The position numbers and the translations under genes were made by a program. This document shows positions 44,184 through 54,133 of a stretch of 64,000 bases of DNA, one piece after another. This DNA is from Thermogemmata fonticola (GTDB lineage Bacteria > Planctomycetota > Planctomycetia > Gemmatales > Gemmataceae): NCBI RefSeq assembly GCF_013694095.1, contig NZ_JACEFB010000003.1:124001-188000 (forward strand). The letters run 5' to 3'. Under the pieces are notes generated by a model. It was not told the DNA's origin and did not search any database. It saw only the letters and a program-made list of their open reading frames with translations. The stretch's first letter is position 1. Each line of letters starts with the position of its first letter.

Positions 44184-45230
44184 TCAACGGCTCGAATGGA
44201 TCAATCCTTCTGTGGGGCTGCTGGCATTGGCATAGAGTCGCTTAGGAATACGACCGGCCAGGTAAGCCAGCCGTCCAGCTTCACATGCATACCGGACAGC
44301 CCAAGCCATGCGAAGGGGGTCTTTAGCGAGAGCAATAGCGGTATTCAGGAGGACGCCATCGCATCCGAGTTCCATCGCCACACTGACATCGCTTGCCGTG
44401 CCCACTCCCGCATCGACGATCACTGGGTAGTCCGGGTCGTTGTCCTTGAGATATTCCAGGCAAATGCGGATATTGTTGGGGTTGAGAATCCCTTGCCCAC
44501 TGCCGATGGGACTGCCCGCAGGCATCACGCTGGCTGCCCCGGCTTGTTTGAGTCGCCGAGCCAGAACCGGGTCATCCGAAGTATAAACCAGCACGAGAAA
44601 ACCTTCCGCGACCAGTTGTTCGGTAGCCCGAAGGGTTTCGATGGGGTCCGGCAAGAGGGTTTTGGGATCGGCTAGGCATTCGAGTTTGACCCATTGGGCG
44701 CCAGGATTGCCAAGGTTAGCGAGGAGTTCGCGGGCCAAGCGGGCATGGCGGATGGCATCCTCAGCGGAGTAGCAGCCTGCGGTATTGGGTAGAATGGTCA
44801 AGCGTTCCAGGTTGAGATAATCCAGGAGACTTTTGCCTTCCTTGTCGAAGAGGCGTTCGCGCCGGACGGCTACGGTGGTGACTTCACAGCCGCTAGCCGC
44901 CAAACACTGCCGCATTAATTCATAGCTGGCATACTTCCCCGTACCAGTAAAGAGACGCGAACGGAAGGTGAACGGTCCGATCTTCAATGGCCGATCCTCG
45001 GGCGGAGTTTCACCGGCACTTGCTCCGCTTCCACCTCCCACCAATGTGACGATTTCCACCACATCCCCATCGCGCAGCCAATAGGACTCGTGTTCGTGCC
45101 GGGGAACGACGCACCGGTTGACCTCCACAGCGACTTGCGCCGGATTCTTACCCAATTGCCGCAGTAACTCGGCCACGGTCAGCGGCTTAGGGAAATGGCG
45201 TTGTTCCGCATTGAGCGTGATCCTGAGCAT
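44184..45230 (-). CDS. thiG: ThiS-ThiG fusion (thiazole synthase)
   Basis: Residues 1-70 are ThiS-like ([37 protein letters not shown]), ending [12 protein letters not shown]. ThiG follows from about 85: [54 protein letters not shown] with the Schiff-base lysine, [17 protein letters not shown] and [20 protein letters not shown]. ThiG makes the thiazole phosphate of thiamine using sulfur carried on the C-terminal Gly-Gly of ThiS. Here that Gly-Gly is internal, so thiocarboxylate formation would need cleavage or another carrier. I use the ATG at 45230; a longer frame opens 21 codons upstream. Confidence 0.93.
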   Translation of the reverse strand: MLRITLNAEQRHFPKPLTVAELLRQLGKNPAQVAVEVNRCVVPRHEHESYWLRDGDVVEIVTLVGGGSGASAGETPPEDRPLKIGPFTFRSRLFTGTGKYASYELMRQCLAASGCEVTTVAVRRERLFDKEGKSLLDYLNLERLTILPNTAGCYSAEDAIRHARLARELLANLGNPGAQWVKLECLADPKTLLPDPIETLRATEQLVAEGFLVLVYTSDDPVLARRLKQAGAASVMPAGSPIGSGQGILNPNNIRICLEYLKDNDPDYPVIVDAGVGTASDVSVAMELGCDGVLLNTAIALAKDPLRMAWAVRYACEAGRLAYLAGRIPKRLYANASSPTEGLIHSSR

Positions 45231-45606
45231 AGGCCATCCATCCTCGTCCGAACTTGGAAAAGCCGCGGAATTGCTAGCCGGTTCCCACCGCAACTCGCCA
45301 AGGCTCCGGATGATAGCGGGAAATCCGCCCGCACCATCGGTTCTCTGTTATGGTCCAAAATAAACGCCGCATTGTCCACTCAGGGGATAACCCACGGGGT
45401 CAAGACGGGGACTGGAGCGAACCTCGGCCTACGGTTAGCCGCAGAATAACCGACGGGACTGAGTTCGCAGAGGGATTTTTTCCACGAGCGCCCCTTTGGA
45501 ACCGTCCTCCTTGCTCCAAGGACAAAAGGTACCTCGCTGGGCCTTTTCTCAACGGAGCCGCTCTAAGTATGCTAGAACAATTAGCGAAGGGTAATACTTC
45601 GTCGGA
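45231..45606. other. Divergent intergenic region between thiSG and the kinase gene
   Basis: It should hold promoters for both genes. I looked for a THI-box riboswitch ahead of thiSG on the minus strand and did not find its conserved segments. Confidence 0.4.
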
Positions 45607-47718
45607 ATGATAGATGCTATGGCTGCTGCGGACCCTGTTTCTGTGTTATTCGACCAGTTGCGCAGTAGCGGGCTTCTTAGCCCGCACCAGCTTCAAGAAT
45701 TAGGAATGTGGATTGTTCAGCGGCGGCCAGATGTCAATGCGGTAGCAAAAGAATTGGAACGGCGAGGGTGGCTGACGAACTTCCAAATCCGAGAGATTGC
45801 CAAGGGACGGGGGCGACAGCTTCTGTTGGGACCGTATGTCCTTCTCGATCTGCTCGGCGAAGGTGGGATGGGGCGCGTGTACAAGGCCCGGCATCAGCGT
45901 TTGGGCCGGCTCTGCGCCATCAAAGTGATCCGCCGGGAACGCTTGACTCATCCCGCTGTCGAGGAAAGGTTCCGCAAAGAAATCGAAGCCTTAGGACGCA
46001 TGCAGCATCCTAACGTAGTGCAAGTATTCAATGCTGATCAGAGCGGGGATGTCATCTATTACGAGATGGAATGGATCGATGGCACTGACTTGACGAAGTT
46101 GGTCCGGCAACATGGACCATTGCCCGTAGCTCAAGCCTGCGATTACATCCGTCAAGCGGCCTTGGGATTGCAACATGCTCACGAGTTGGGAATGGTCCAC
46201 CGCGATATTAAACCCAGCAACATTTTAGTCAGCCGGGATGGCCGACAGGTCAAATTGGTGGATATGGGGCTGGCCCGCATCCTCGATGATAAGTCGATTA
46301 CAACGGAGGAAGGCAAACGGATCACGCGGGAAGGTTTCGTGTTGGGGACACCCGATTTTCTGGCTCCCGAACAGGCACGTAATCCCATGATGGTCGATAT
46401 TCGTGCCGACATCTATTCCCTGGGAGGAACGCTTTATTACATTCTGACAGGGCGGGTGCCTTATGAAGGAGCCAATCCCACAGAAAAAATGCTCAAGCAC
46501 TGCACCGATCCACCACCATCGCTGTTGGCGTATCGCCCAGATGCCCCGCCGCAACTGGAGCAGATCATTCATTGGTGCATGGCCAAGCAACCGGAGCAGC
46601 GTCCTCAGACTCCTATTCAACTAGCGCTGGCATTGCAGCCGTTCTGCCTCAGCGGGGGAACTCGAACTGGTACGGCACATCCGGGTGGAGTTGCTGTCAG
46701 TCCTCACGCTGGAGCAGGAGCAGTTCCCTGGCCGGTGACCCCTCCTCAGGAGCCACGTTCCAGCCAGATTTTCCGTCTGCCAGACGATGTCCAAGCTGCT
46801 TCCCCCCGCGCGCGTCGCAGCAGTTTTCCCTGGGGTCTCGGTGCATTTGTTGCCTTGCTGGTGCTCTCGTTCGTGGTCCTGGTGCCCCGGCTGAACCGCC
46901 TTCTAGCTCCACCGGAGGGTCAACAAGCACCCGAGACCTTCACCAACACTTTGGGGATGCGCATGGTGCGCTTGGCAGGGGGGGAATTCTGGATGGGTTC
47001 GCCCGAACAAGAGAAGGGACGCCGTTCGGACGAAGGTCCCCGGCACCGAGTTCGGATCGCCCACGCCTTCCTCATGGCGGCCACAGAAGTGAGTAATGGA
47101 CAGTTTCAGCAGGTCATGGGATTCACACCATCTCAAGCCTCGAAGACCGCCTCGCGCTCTTTGCTACTGCCGGTCGAAAGTGTCACTTGGTGGGAAGCGG
47201 TCGAGTTCTGCCGCAAGTTGACGGAAAAGGAGCAGAAGGAACCTTGGGCGCGAAGCGGCTGGGGATACCGCCTACCCACCGAGGCGGAATGGGAATATGC
47301 AGCACGAGCGGGCATGGACACTCCCTTTGCCTTTGGCAATCTGCTGGAGTTCGGGCGCCGGGGGGTGTATAAACCTGTCGAAGACGACCCGTGTGGAGTC
47401 GGTGGCGATCCTGCCCGCCCCCCTAACTTTCCTGAAGAAATCGGCAAGCGGCAGGAGAATGCCTTCGGTTTGCAAGATATGCACGGCAACGTCGCCGAGT
47501 GGTGCGAGGATTGGTACAGTTCCACTTATCCGAGCACTGCCGAGGTCCGCCACGATCCCCTCGGTCCGCCGGATGGAGAACGACGAGTGATCCGCGGCGG
47601 CTCGTTTGCCTTGCCCGCATCGGCCTGTCGCTCGGCGACCCGTTCCTCCTTACGACCCGATGGACGGCGCGCCGATGTCGGTTTCCGGATCGTCTATGCT
47701 CCCATGTTCCATCGCTGA
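45607..47718 (+). CDS. Membrane Ser/Thr protein kinase with SUMF1-like sensor domain
   Basis: Residues 1-75 form a leader common in planctomycete kinases. The kinase domain spans about 77-340: GEGGMGRVYKA (84-94), Lys106, HRDIKPSN (198-205), DMGLARI in place of DFG, and APEQ. A hydrophobic helix (FVALLVLSFVVLV) near residue 405 crosses the membrane. The outer part, about 435-703, is a formylglycine-generating-enzyme-like domain (MVRLAGGEFWMGSPEQEKG, EVSNGQFQQVMGF, RLPTEAEWEYAARAGMDTPF, NVAEWCEDWY, RVIRGGSFALPAS). It lacks the catalytic Cys pair of true FGE, so it probably senses or binds rather than modifies. The substrates are unknown. Confidence 0.92.
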   Translation: MIDAMAAADPVSVLFDQLRSSGLLSPHQLQELGMWIVQRRPDVNAVAKELERRGWLTNFQIREIAKGRGRQLLLGPYVLLDLLGEGGMGRVYKARHQRLGRLCAIKVIRRERLTHPAVEERFRKEIEALGRMQHPNVVQVFNADQSGDVIYYEMEWIDGTDLTKLVRQHGPLPVAQACDYIRQAALGLQHAHELGMVHRDIKPSNILVSRDGRQVKLVDMGLARILDDKSITTEEGKRITREGFVLGTPDFLAPEQARNPMMVDIRADIYSLGGTLYYILTGRVPYEGANPTEKMLKHCTDPPPSLLAYRPDAPPQLEQIIHWCMAKQPEQRPQTPIQLALALQPFCLSGGTRTGTAHPGGVAVSPHAGAGAVPWPVTPPQEPRSSQIFRLPDDVQAASPRARRSSFPWGLGAFVALLVLSFVVLVPRLNRLLAPPEGQQAPETFTNTLGMRMVRLAGGEFWMGSPEQEKGRRSDEGPRHRVRIAHAFLMAATEVSNGQFQQVMGFTPSQASKTASRSLLLPVESVTWWEAVEFCRKLTEKEQKEPWARSGWGYRLPTEAEWEYAARAGMDTPFAFGNLLEFGRRGVYKPVEDDPCGVGGDPARPPNFPEEIGKRQENAFGLQDMHGNVAEWCEDWYSSTYPSTAEVRHDPLGPPDGERRVIRGGSFALPASACRSATRSSLRPDGRRADVGFRIVYAPMFHR

Positions 47719-47888
47719 GACACCTCACACCTATGATCCCATTCCGCTCGCCCCGAAGCCCCGACTTCCCACCCCCTGGGATTGATTCCCAATATCCGGG
47801 GAAGATGGGAAAGCAAGCGGATACGGTGAGGCGTTATCCCTTCACAACCGAGCTGGCGTGAGGATTGCAGTTGGAAGGAATGGGTTGC

Positions 47889-48521
47889 TCAGTCGCGGTC
47901 CGCGATCTGCCCCCAGCGCGGCACAAGGCGGTGAGGAATCTGCAGGTGATCGCAAATCCGAGCCACGATGAAGTCGACCATGTCTTGGAGCGTCTGGGGA
48001 CGGGTGTAGAAAGCGGGCATAGCAGGCAGGATCACGGCACCTGCCTCGGTCGCCGCGACCATGTTGCGCAGCGGAATCAATCCCAGCGGCGTTTCCCGGG
48101 GTACGAGAATCAGCGGCCTGCGCTCTTTGAGGTGAACATCCGCGGCCCGGTGGATCAAATTCTCGGACAACCCATGGGCCACCGCGGCTAACGTTCCCAA
48201 ACTGCAAGGGCAAATCACCATCCCGGCAGTCTGATAGGAACCGCTAGCGATCGGTGCAGAAAAATTGGTGTGGTGATGGAAGCGGAGGTGATCCGCCGGA
48301 AACGACACATCCCGGCCCAGAAAGGTACGGGGATCGAAACGGGTCTCATCCAAGTGCAGAATGCGATCCATTTCCCGCAGGAACACCTCAGCGGCTGCCG
48401 GGCTGATGAGCAAATGCACCCTGCGTCCCGCATGCAGCAAGACTTCCACAAGGCGGACGCCGTAAGGGGCTCCGCTGGCCCCCGTCAACGCTACGACGAT
48501 TGGCCGATCCGCCGAACTCAT
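47889..48521 (-). CDS. ubiX: Flavin prenyltransferase UbiX
   Basis: The 210-residue product has the UbiX flavoprotein fold: PIVVALTGASGAPYGVRLVE (FMN site), HLLISPAAAEVF, VICPCSLGTLAAVAHGLSENL near residue 105, and RRPLILVPRETPLGLIPLRN with the conserved Arg and Glu residues. UbiX makes prenylated FMN for UbiD-type decarboxylases used in ubiquinone or menaquinone synthesis. I start at the ATG at 48521; the frame extends 18 codons without family features. No ubiD is in the window. Confidence 0.94.
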   Translation of the reverse strand: MSSADRPIVVALTGASGAPYGVRLVEVLLHAGRRVHLLISPAAAEVFLREMDRILHLDETRFDPRTFLGRDVSFPADHLRFHHHTNFSAPIASGSYQTAGMVICPCSLGTLAAVAHGLSENLIHRAADVHLKERRPLILVPRETPLGLIPLRNMVAATEAGAVILPAMPAFYTRPQTLQDMVDFIVARICDHLQIPHRLVPRWGQIADRD

Positions 48522-48653
48522 CCGAGCCCCCCGATGCCGCCTAGACCTTTTGCCGGAGCCATTGGGCTGACACAATATTCATAGTCATGGGCATCACATG
48601 CGGTGTAAAGGGGAACCTCGGAAATTGGGTTCATCCAACGGGGAATAATCGAC

Positions 48654-50105
48654 ATGCGCCGAAGGGAACACTCGCTCCGAGGAAGGCTAGGATACTTGTC
48701 AGCCGTAGCGACGATTTTAGGCGCGGTGACAGGCTCGTGGGTGGTCCCCCAGGAACCAGTGGAGCCACCCTTGGGACAATCCGTCTGGACGTTCGACGTT
48801 CTCCATTTGAAAAACGGAGCGAAGTTCCAGGGATTGCTCGTGGCCGAAGAACCGGACGGCTACGTTTTCCGTGTGGTCCTTCGCCGTCCCGGACGCCCGA
48901 CAAGTACCCTGACAACGTTTTTCGCCAAGGGAGAGGTCCAACGACTCCAGCGACTGAGCGAATCCGAACGGGCCATTTTGCGGGACCGGCTGGCGGAACT
49001 GGACCCCAGCGGTCAGGGAGAACAACAGCGGATGGAAGCAGTCGAATTGGTCACCGATGATTGGCCCGGTTTACCTGGACAGGCCCGGCGGTATGAGTCT
49101 GAGCACTTCATTCTGATATCCACCGGTTCGGAGGAACTGACCCGGCGGACGGCCGTGCGCCTGGAGCAGTTATACACTGCGTTCGTGCGTTTCTTCCCAC
49201 CGCAGGTGAACGATGCTGTACCTACCCGCATCTGGCTGGCCGTTTCCGAGGAGGAATACCGCCTGTTGCTTCGCAGCCTGAATCTACCCCCTCTGCTCAA
49301 TCCGGCGTTGTACGAGCCGCGCAGCAATCAGATCGTTTGCGGTAGTCCGTGGCGGGAACTTGGCCAGCAATTGCAGACGGCTCGCGTCCATCATTCGCAG
49401 CATTTGGCCGCGCTTGCCCGCCAGGAGATGGAGCTACGCCGCCTCTACCGCCGGCCGGAATTGGACCGCCACCTCGCCGTGTTGGAACGGGAGCGAAAAC
49501 GAATCTACCAAGCGGAACGCCTGAATACCCAGCAATTCGAGGCGGCCACCGCTCGCATCTTCCCCCTGTTGTACCACGAAGCGTTTCACGCTTATATCGG
49601 CACCTTTGTCTATCCTCCCCTGCCCGTCGAGCAAGTACGCGCCGGACGGGGAACCGGCGAGTTACCGCGCTGGCTCAACGAAGGATTGGCTCAGATTTTT
49701 GAGAGTGCAGTAATCGAGGCGGGCGAATTGCGCGCTGACGCTCCCCAAGTGGAACGCCTGCATCGCGTCCAGGATTGGCTTCGAGGTAAGGAGGGCGGCC
49801 CCCTGCTCCCCTTGCAAGAACTTCTCAATGCCGGCCCTTCCTTATTTGCCACCGTCCACACTGACCAGAAAGCCCAAACTCACCGGGCTTATCTAACGAG
49901 TTGGGCTTTGGCCTATTACCTCACCTTTACCCGCCGCCGACTCACGACACCCGAATTCCGCAACTATCTCATCGCCGTCAATAGCGGTGCCGACCCCCAA
50001 CAGGCCTTCTGCGAATGGGTGGGTCAGCCCCTGCACATCTTTGAACGCGAGTTTCATGCCGACCTGCTTCGCCTGCAACGCAATGGCCGCTTGGCCCCTC
50101 GTTAG
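48654..50105 (+). CDS. Exported DUF1570-like protein with HExxH-type metallopeptidase site
   Basis: The 483-residue product has an N-terminal hydrophobic signal or anchor (YLSAVATILGAVTGSWVV). At about residue 312 it shows LLYHEAFHAYIGTF, an HExxH-like HEAFH, followed near 350 by RWLNEGLAQIFE, where the Glu fits a gluzincin metal ligand. This is the DUF1570-type arrangement that I know from planctomycete genomes. The middle is Arg/Glu-rich and helical (HLAVLERERKRIYQAERL). It is probably an exported zinc peptidase or a related non-proteolytic domain; activity is inferred. Confidence 0.82.
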   Translation: MRRREHSLRGRLGYLSAVATILGAVTGSWVVPQEPVEPPLGQSVWTFDVLHLKNGAKFQGLLVAEEPDGYVFRVVLRRPGRPTSTLTTFFAKGEVQRLQRLSESERAILRDRLAELDPSGQGEQQRMEAVELVTDDWPGLPGQARRYESEHFILISTGSEELTRRTAVRLEQLYTAFVRFFPPQVNDAVPTRIWLAVSEEEYRLLLRSLNLPPLLNPALYEPRSNQIVCGSPWRELGQQLQTARVHHSQHLAALARQEMELRRLYRRPELDRHLAVLERERKRIYQAERLNTQQFEAATARIFPLLYHEAFHAYIGTFVYPPLPVEQVRAGRGTGELPRWLNEGLAQIFESAVIEAGELRADAPQVERLHRVQDWLRGKEGGPLLPLQELLNAGPSLFATVHTDQKAQTHRAYLTSWALAYYLTFTRRRLTTPEFRNYLIAVNSGADPQQAFCEWVGQPLHIFEREFHADLLRLQRNGRLAPR

Positions 50106-50198
50106 AATACTCCCCATCTTCAAACAGACCCAAGCGACGAGCGAACAGTACGAAGTGACCTTCCCTTCCTCGAACTGGCAATGGAATGGAGGTGGTCC

Positions 50199-51401
50199 AT
50201 GCTGCCTTTCCCCATCGATCCTGTGCCGCCACTGGCCGGTTTGCGGGTGGTAGAAGCTGCACGGGTCCTCGCAGGTCCGTTCTGCGGGCAAATTCTGGCT
50301 GACTTGGGAGCCGAAGTGATCAAGGTGGAGCGGCCAGGCAGTGGAGATGAAACCCGCGATTGGGGTCCGCCGTTCCTGGATGCTCAACGTTCAGCCTACT
50401 TTCTTTCCTGTAATCGCGGGAAGAAATCGGTCACCCTCGACCTGAGCCAGCCAGCAGATCGGCAAGCGTTGGAAGCCTTGCTTGCCCGGAGCGACATCCT
50501 CATTGAAAACTTCCGCACGGATAGCCTCGCCAAATTGGACCTGGAAGCTCCACGTTTGCTGCAACGTCACCCGCGCTTGATTATCTGCTCCATCAGCGGT
50601 TTTGGACGCACTGGACCGTTACAGGATGTTCCCGGCTACGACTTTGCCATTCAGGCGCTCTGCGGTTTGATGAGCATCACCGGTCCTCCCGAAGGTCCCC
50701 CTTACAAAGTAGGGGTTGCCGTAACTGATGTTTGGACAGCTTTGTATGCCAGCACGGCGATTTTGGCGTGTGTCCATGCCCGCGCTCGCAGCGGCCACGG
50801 CTACGCCATCGATCTGGCACTGCACGATTGTGCCCTGGCTGCCCAAGTGAATGTTGCCCAGAGCTATCTGACCAGCGGTCAGGTTCCCCCTCGCGTAGGC
50901 AACGCCCATCTGCACATCGTCCCGTACCAGCTTTTTGCCACCGCCGATGGCTATTTGGTCCTTGCGGTGGGCAATGATTCCCAATGGCAAGCTTTCTGTC
51001 GTGCCGCCCAGGCTGAAACGTTGGGGCGCGATCCCCGCTATCGCACCAACCATCAACGAGTGGAACGACGAGAAGAGCTAATACCCCAGGTCGCCGCCTT
51101 ATTACGACAGTACTCCACCCAGCACTGGCAAGAGGTGCTCACCGCCGCAGGAGTTCCCCATGCCGTCGTGCGAGACTATGCCGCTGTCTTTGCGGACCCT
51201 CAAACTCAGCATCGGAGGATGACACTGACGGTCACGGACCCTCAGGGCCAACCCATCAAGCTGTTGGGACATCCCTTCCATCTCCTTGGGGCACCCCTCG
51301 CCACACCCACCCTACCCCCACGATTGGGAGAGCATAATGCCGATCTGACCGCACTTCTCCAAGATTCCACCCTCACCAACAGATCGCCGGAGGGGGAATA
51401 G
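50199..51401 (+). CDS. CaiB/BaiF family III CoA-transferase
   Basis: GGAGG stands 6 nt before the ATG at 50199, so I start there; the frame opens 6 codons earlier. The 400-residue product has LAGLRVVEAARVLAGPFCGQ, LGAEVIKVERPGSGDETRDW, NRGKKSVTLDLSQPADRQAL and SDILIENFRTDSL. DVWTALYASTAILACVHARA and FATADGYLVLAVGNDSQWQA follow, all typical of family III CoA-transferases. The catalytic Asp is expected near GYDFAIQALCGLMSITG. Known members move CoA between carboxylic acids such as carnitine or formyl/oxalate. The substrate pair is not clear. Confidence 0.93.
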   Translation: MLPFPIDPVPPLAGLRVVEAARVLAGPFCGQILADLGAEVIKVERPGSGDETRDWGPPFLDAQRSAYFLSCNRGKKSVTLDLSQPADRQALEALLARSDILIENFRTDSLAKLDLEAPRLLQRHPRLIICSISGFGRTGPLQDVPGYDFAIQALCGLMSITGPPEGPPYKVGVAVTDVWTALYASTAILACVHARARSGHGYAIDLALHDCALAAQVNVAQSYLTSGQVPPRVGNAHLHIVPYQLFATADGYLVLAVGNDSQWQAFCRAAQAETLGRDPRYRTNHQRVERREELIPQVAALLRQYSTQHWQEVLTAAGVPHAVVRDYAAVFADPQTQHRRMTLTVTDPQGQPIKLLGHPFHLLGAPLATPTLPPRLGEHNADLTALLQDSTLTNRSPEGE

Positions 51402-51614
51402 CAATTGCACTTGACAAGACTCCCCGCTATACGTCACGGTGGAATGGCGAGTATCGCTCCCGACAGTCCTTCGGGTCACGATCACCTTGGTCATGCTGGT
51501 CAAGTTAGCTGATCAAGTTAGATAGTGCTGTGGACCACCAGGGGGACAATGGAGATGATCGCACCAGGTGGTGGTAAGTTCAGTGAGAGAACACAATAGC
51601 CTTGGAATTAAGGG

Positions 51615-53087
51615 ATGAAGGATGCCCGGAATGAGGATCAGGATGCGATGAGGAAGATAGAACACCGACCGCCCCGCCCGCTAACAGGAGCATGGCACTG
51701 TCGTGGCCGAGGAGCAACCGTAACTTTGCCATCGCTTCTGAAAACTCCCCCCAAAAGGCCAAATCAAGACAAAGCGACAACCTCCCAAGGCCGAGGGTGG
51801 GCACTGTTCCTCGTCGGCTGCCTTACAGCTCTCGGCGCAGGATGCCAAAGCCACTCGTCCCCCTCCCATCCGACACCGCAGGAAGAAACTTCCCCCGATG
51901 CACCGGCGGCAAGTCAAACAGCGAACACTCCTCCCTTAGCGAGTTCTGACGGTTCTCCCACAAGATCAGGCGCTACCCCTGCCGAGGCAGTCGCTGAAGT
52001 TGAGCCGCAGCATGAATGGGACCCCAACCGGCATGTTCTGTCGACGCGGGCGGTCCAAGGACGGCTGGGAGGCGTGGCTGTCACACCCGAAGCTAGCATC
52101 GAGGGGGAGTACTTAATCTTCCGCGTGCGCAAGGACAAGATGACCGAACGGGCCTTGTGGATCAAGTTGCGAAACAGTCCCAGCCAACCCTTGCCGCAAG
52201 GACGATTTGTTTACGGCCCCCAGGGGGCAATCGGCGAAGGTCTCGCTGGAGTAGTGCCGGAAATTATGCTGGAGTTGCCAGGCCAGCCGCTCCATTTATA
52301 TCCCTCTGGCCAGTATGCCATGACCTTGCAACTAGAACCTCGGCAGAAGGGTCAGGTCCGCGGCCATGTGCATGTCAGTCTCGCGGATGCCCAACAATCG
52401 TTCCTAGCGGGTGCATTCACCGCCCTGGCTCCGCGACAACCCACCGAGCCGCCCGGTGTGGAAGATGTACCGCTCATCAACGGCACCGTCACCGTCCGCA
52501 ACGCTTCTCCCGGAGCAGTTCTGATGACCGGCTATGCCGCCCATCCGAGCGGTGACAACTTCCCCCTCGGAGCCGTGGAGATCGAACTCGGTGCATCGGC
52601 CGAGCCGCTCCGATGGGAGCAACGGGACTATGACCAGCCGCGCGTCACCAGCCTCATCGCAGGAGATGTCAGCAAAACTCCCAGCCGGTTTGAACACAGC
52701 CGCCTGACGCCCGGACGCTACATCGTCTTTGCCCGCCTGAAAAACGGACCTGCTGTCTGGCAATGGGTCGAGGTCGGAGAACAAACGACTCGCAAGGTGG
52801 AGTTAGTCCTGGATGCCCAGCATACCGGCGGACTGGAAGTGACCGCACCAGTTGGCGCCTTGGGGAAAGTACACTTGGCACCGGCAGACCCGCAACGCCC
52901 CAACCTTGAAGAGCCGCTCCTGCTCGGTCTGGCCTTGCAATTGGGATTGGAACAGGAGTTGGTACTGCGCAAGGCCCTGTTCAAGAATCTCGGACCGGGA
53001 ACCTATGTCGTTCGCATCGGTGGCGAGGTCCGCACGGTGGAAATTGTCGCCGGTAAAACCGTAGAACTGGATTTCGACAGACGCTAG
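51615..53087 (+). CDS. Probable lipoprotein with beta-sandwich domains, unknown function
   Basis: The first 70 residues lead into ALFLVGCLTALGAGC, a lipobox (LGAGC) with a long n-region. The true start may be a TTG at 51726, 11 nt after GAGGAG, rather than the ATG at 51615. The mature part has a Ser/Pro/Thr-rich linker and then beta-rich stretches (GTVTVRNASPGAVLMTGYA, SRLTPGRYIVFARLKNG, GPGTYVVRIGGEVRTVEIVA) that look like two or three carboxypeptidase-regulatory-like or Ig-like sandwiches. It probably sits in the periplasm or outer membrane. The function is unknown. Confidence 0.68.
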   Translation: MKDARNEDQDAMRKIEHRPPRPLTGAWHCRGRGATVTLPSLLKTPPKRPNQDKATTSQGRGWALFLVGCLTALGAGCQSHSSPSHPTPQEETSPDAPAASQTANTPPLASSDGSPTRSGATPAEAVAEVEPQHEWDPNRHVLSTRAVQGRLGGVAVTPEASIEGEYLIFRVRKDKMTERALWIKLRNSPSQPLPQGRFVYGPQGAIGEGLAGVVPEIMLELPGQPLHLYPSGQYAMTLQLEPRQKGQVRGHVHVSLADAQQSFLAGAFTALAPRQPTEPPGVEDVPLINGTVTVRNASPGAVLMTGYAAHPSGDNFPLGAVEIELGASAEPLRWEQRDYDQPRVTSLIAGDVSKTPSRFEHSRLTPGRYIVFARLKNGPAVWQWVEVGEQTTRKVELVLDAQHTGGLEVTAPVGALGKVHLAPADPQRPNLEEPLLLGLALQLGLEQELVLRKALFKNLGPGTYVVRIGGEVRTVEIVAGKTVELDFDRR

Positions 53088-53179
53088 CCTTGACTTCAGC
53101 TTGGTCCCCTTACTTATTCCCCCCAGGCTTGTTTCCGAAAACGCAGTGGCATCTCGTAGCCAGAACAACCAGCACACCC

Positions 53180-54133
53180 TTATTCCCCCCTGCCCTGTAC
53201 GGGGGATACATCATTCGACTCAGGTCGTTCTGAGGTCAGCGGCTCGATTCGGCCGGCGGACAACGCCTTGGGCGTAGGTTCACGTATATCCCAGACCAAT
53301 CCGGCCCATGCCAAGGCCCGCAGGATGTAGTAGCTCAGGTCGATCTCCCACCAGTAAAAACCTTGGCGAGCACAACTCTGATAATGGTGGTGGTTGTTAT
53401 GCCAGCCTTCGCCCATGGTCAGCAAAGCGGCCCACCAGCAATTGCGGCTCTGGTCCGGAGTGGCATAGCGACGCGTGCCGAAAAGGTGGCAGGCGGAGTT
53501 GACCAGGAAGGTGGCGTGATAGAGCAGCACCGTGCCCACAATGAAGCCGTACACAACCCCGCTCCATCCCGCCAGCCAATAACAGAGCAAGGCTAACGAC
53601 AGGCCCGGCAGCCAAGTGAAATAGCGGTCGAGCCAACGCAGCTCTGGGAACTTCTCGAAGTCCCGCAACGGCGGTGCTTGGCGAAATCGGCCCGAAAGTA
53701 CCCACCCCACATGCGCCCACCAAACCGTGCGCACAATCGGGGAATGCGGATCCTCCTCCTGATCCGAGTGCTTGTGGTGATGGCGATGGTGAGCGGCCCA
53801 CCATAACGGCCCTTTCTGCATCGCGGAGCAGCCAATCCAAGCCAGCACAAACTGAAACCAGCGGCTCGTCTTGTAACTGCGATGGCTGAAATAGCGATGA
53901 TAGGCTGCTGTCACACCGAACATCCGCACCAGGTAGAACACAATCCCCCAGCCAATGGCTGCCCATGTCGGCGCCACGAAAAAGGGCAATACGACTGCGG
54001 CCACATGCAAGCCGACAAAGGGGAGAGCACGGAAGAAGTTCCACCAGCGCCGCGGAGGCCACCTATCGACTCCAAGCGGCCAGGATACTGAAGGGGATGG
54101 TAAAGTTACGTGAGGTAGGGTTGCGTGAGAAAT
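53180..54133 (-). CDS. Acyl-CoA fatty acid desaturase (start codon unclear)
   Basis: The product has the three histidine boxes of membrane desaturases: HRYFSHRSY, HRHHHKHSDQEED and EGWHNNHHHYQ. It also has four hydrophobic stretches, and is probably a delta-9-type enzyme making monounsaturated fatty acids. The first in-frame accepted start is a TTG at 54010, which would begin inside the first membrane helix. The frame continues upstream with PLGVDRWPPRRWWNFFRALP, typical N-terminal desaturase sequence, back to a TAG near 54177. It has no ATG, GTG or TTG there, so an ATT start at 54133 is used here, tentatively. Confidence 0.8.
   Translation of the reverse strand: MSHATLPHVTLPSPSVSWPLGVDRWPPRRWWNFFRALPFVGLHVAAVVLPFFVAPTWAAIGWGIVFYLVRMFGVTAAYHRYFSHRSYKTSRWFQFVLAWIGCSAMQKGPLWWAAHHRHHHKHSDQEEDPHSPIVRTVWWAHVGWVLSGRFRQAPPLRDFEKFPELRWLDRYFTWLPGLSLALLCYWLAGWSGVVYGFIVGTVLLYHATFLVNSACHLFGTRRYATPDQSRNCWWAALLTMGEGWHNNHHHYQSCARQGFYWWEIDLSYYILRALAWAGLVWDIREPTPKALSAGRIEPLTSERPESNDVSPVQGRGE

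Noticed and set aside
45231-45606. Possible TPP riboswitch before thiSG
   Set aside because: The conserved CTGAGA and ACCTGATCTGGATAATGCCAGC-type segments are not present on the minus strand.
53397-54062. Leftward 221-residue frame from a GTG at 54062 over the desaturase gene
   Set aside because: It is a shadow frame of the desaturase; the histidine boxes are in the other frame.
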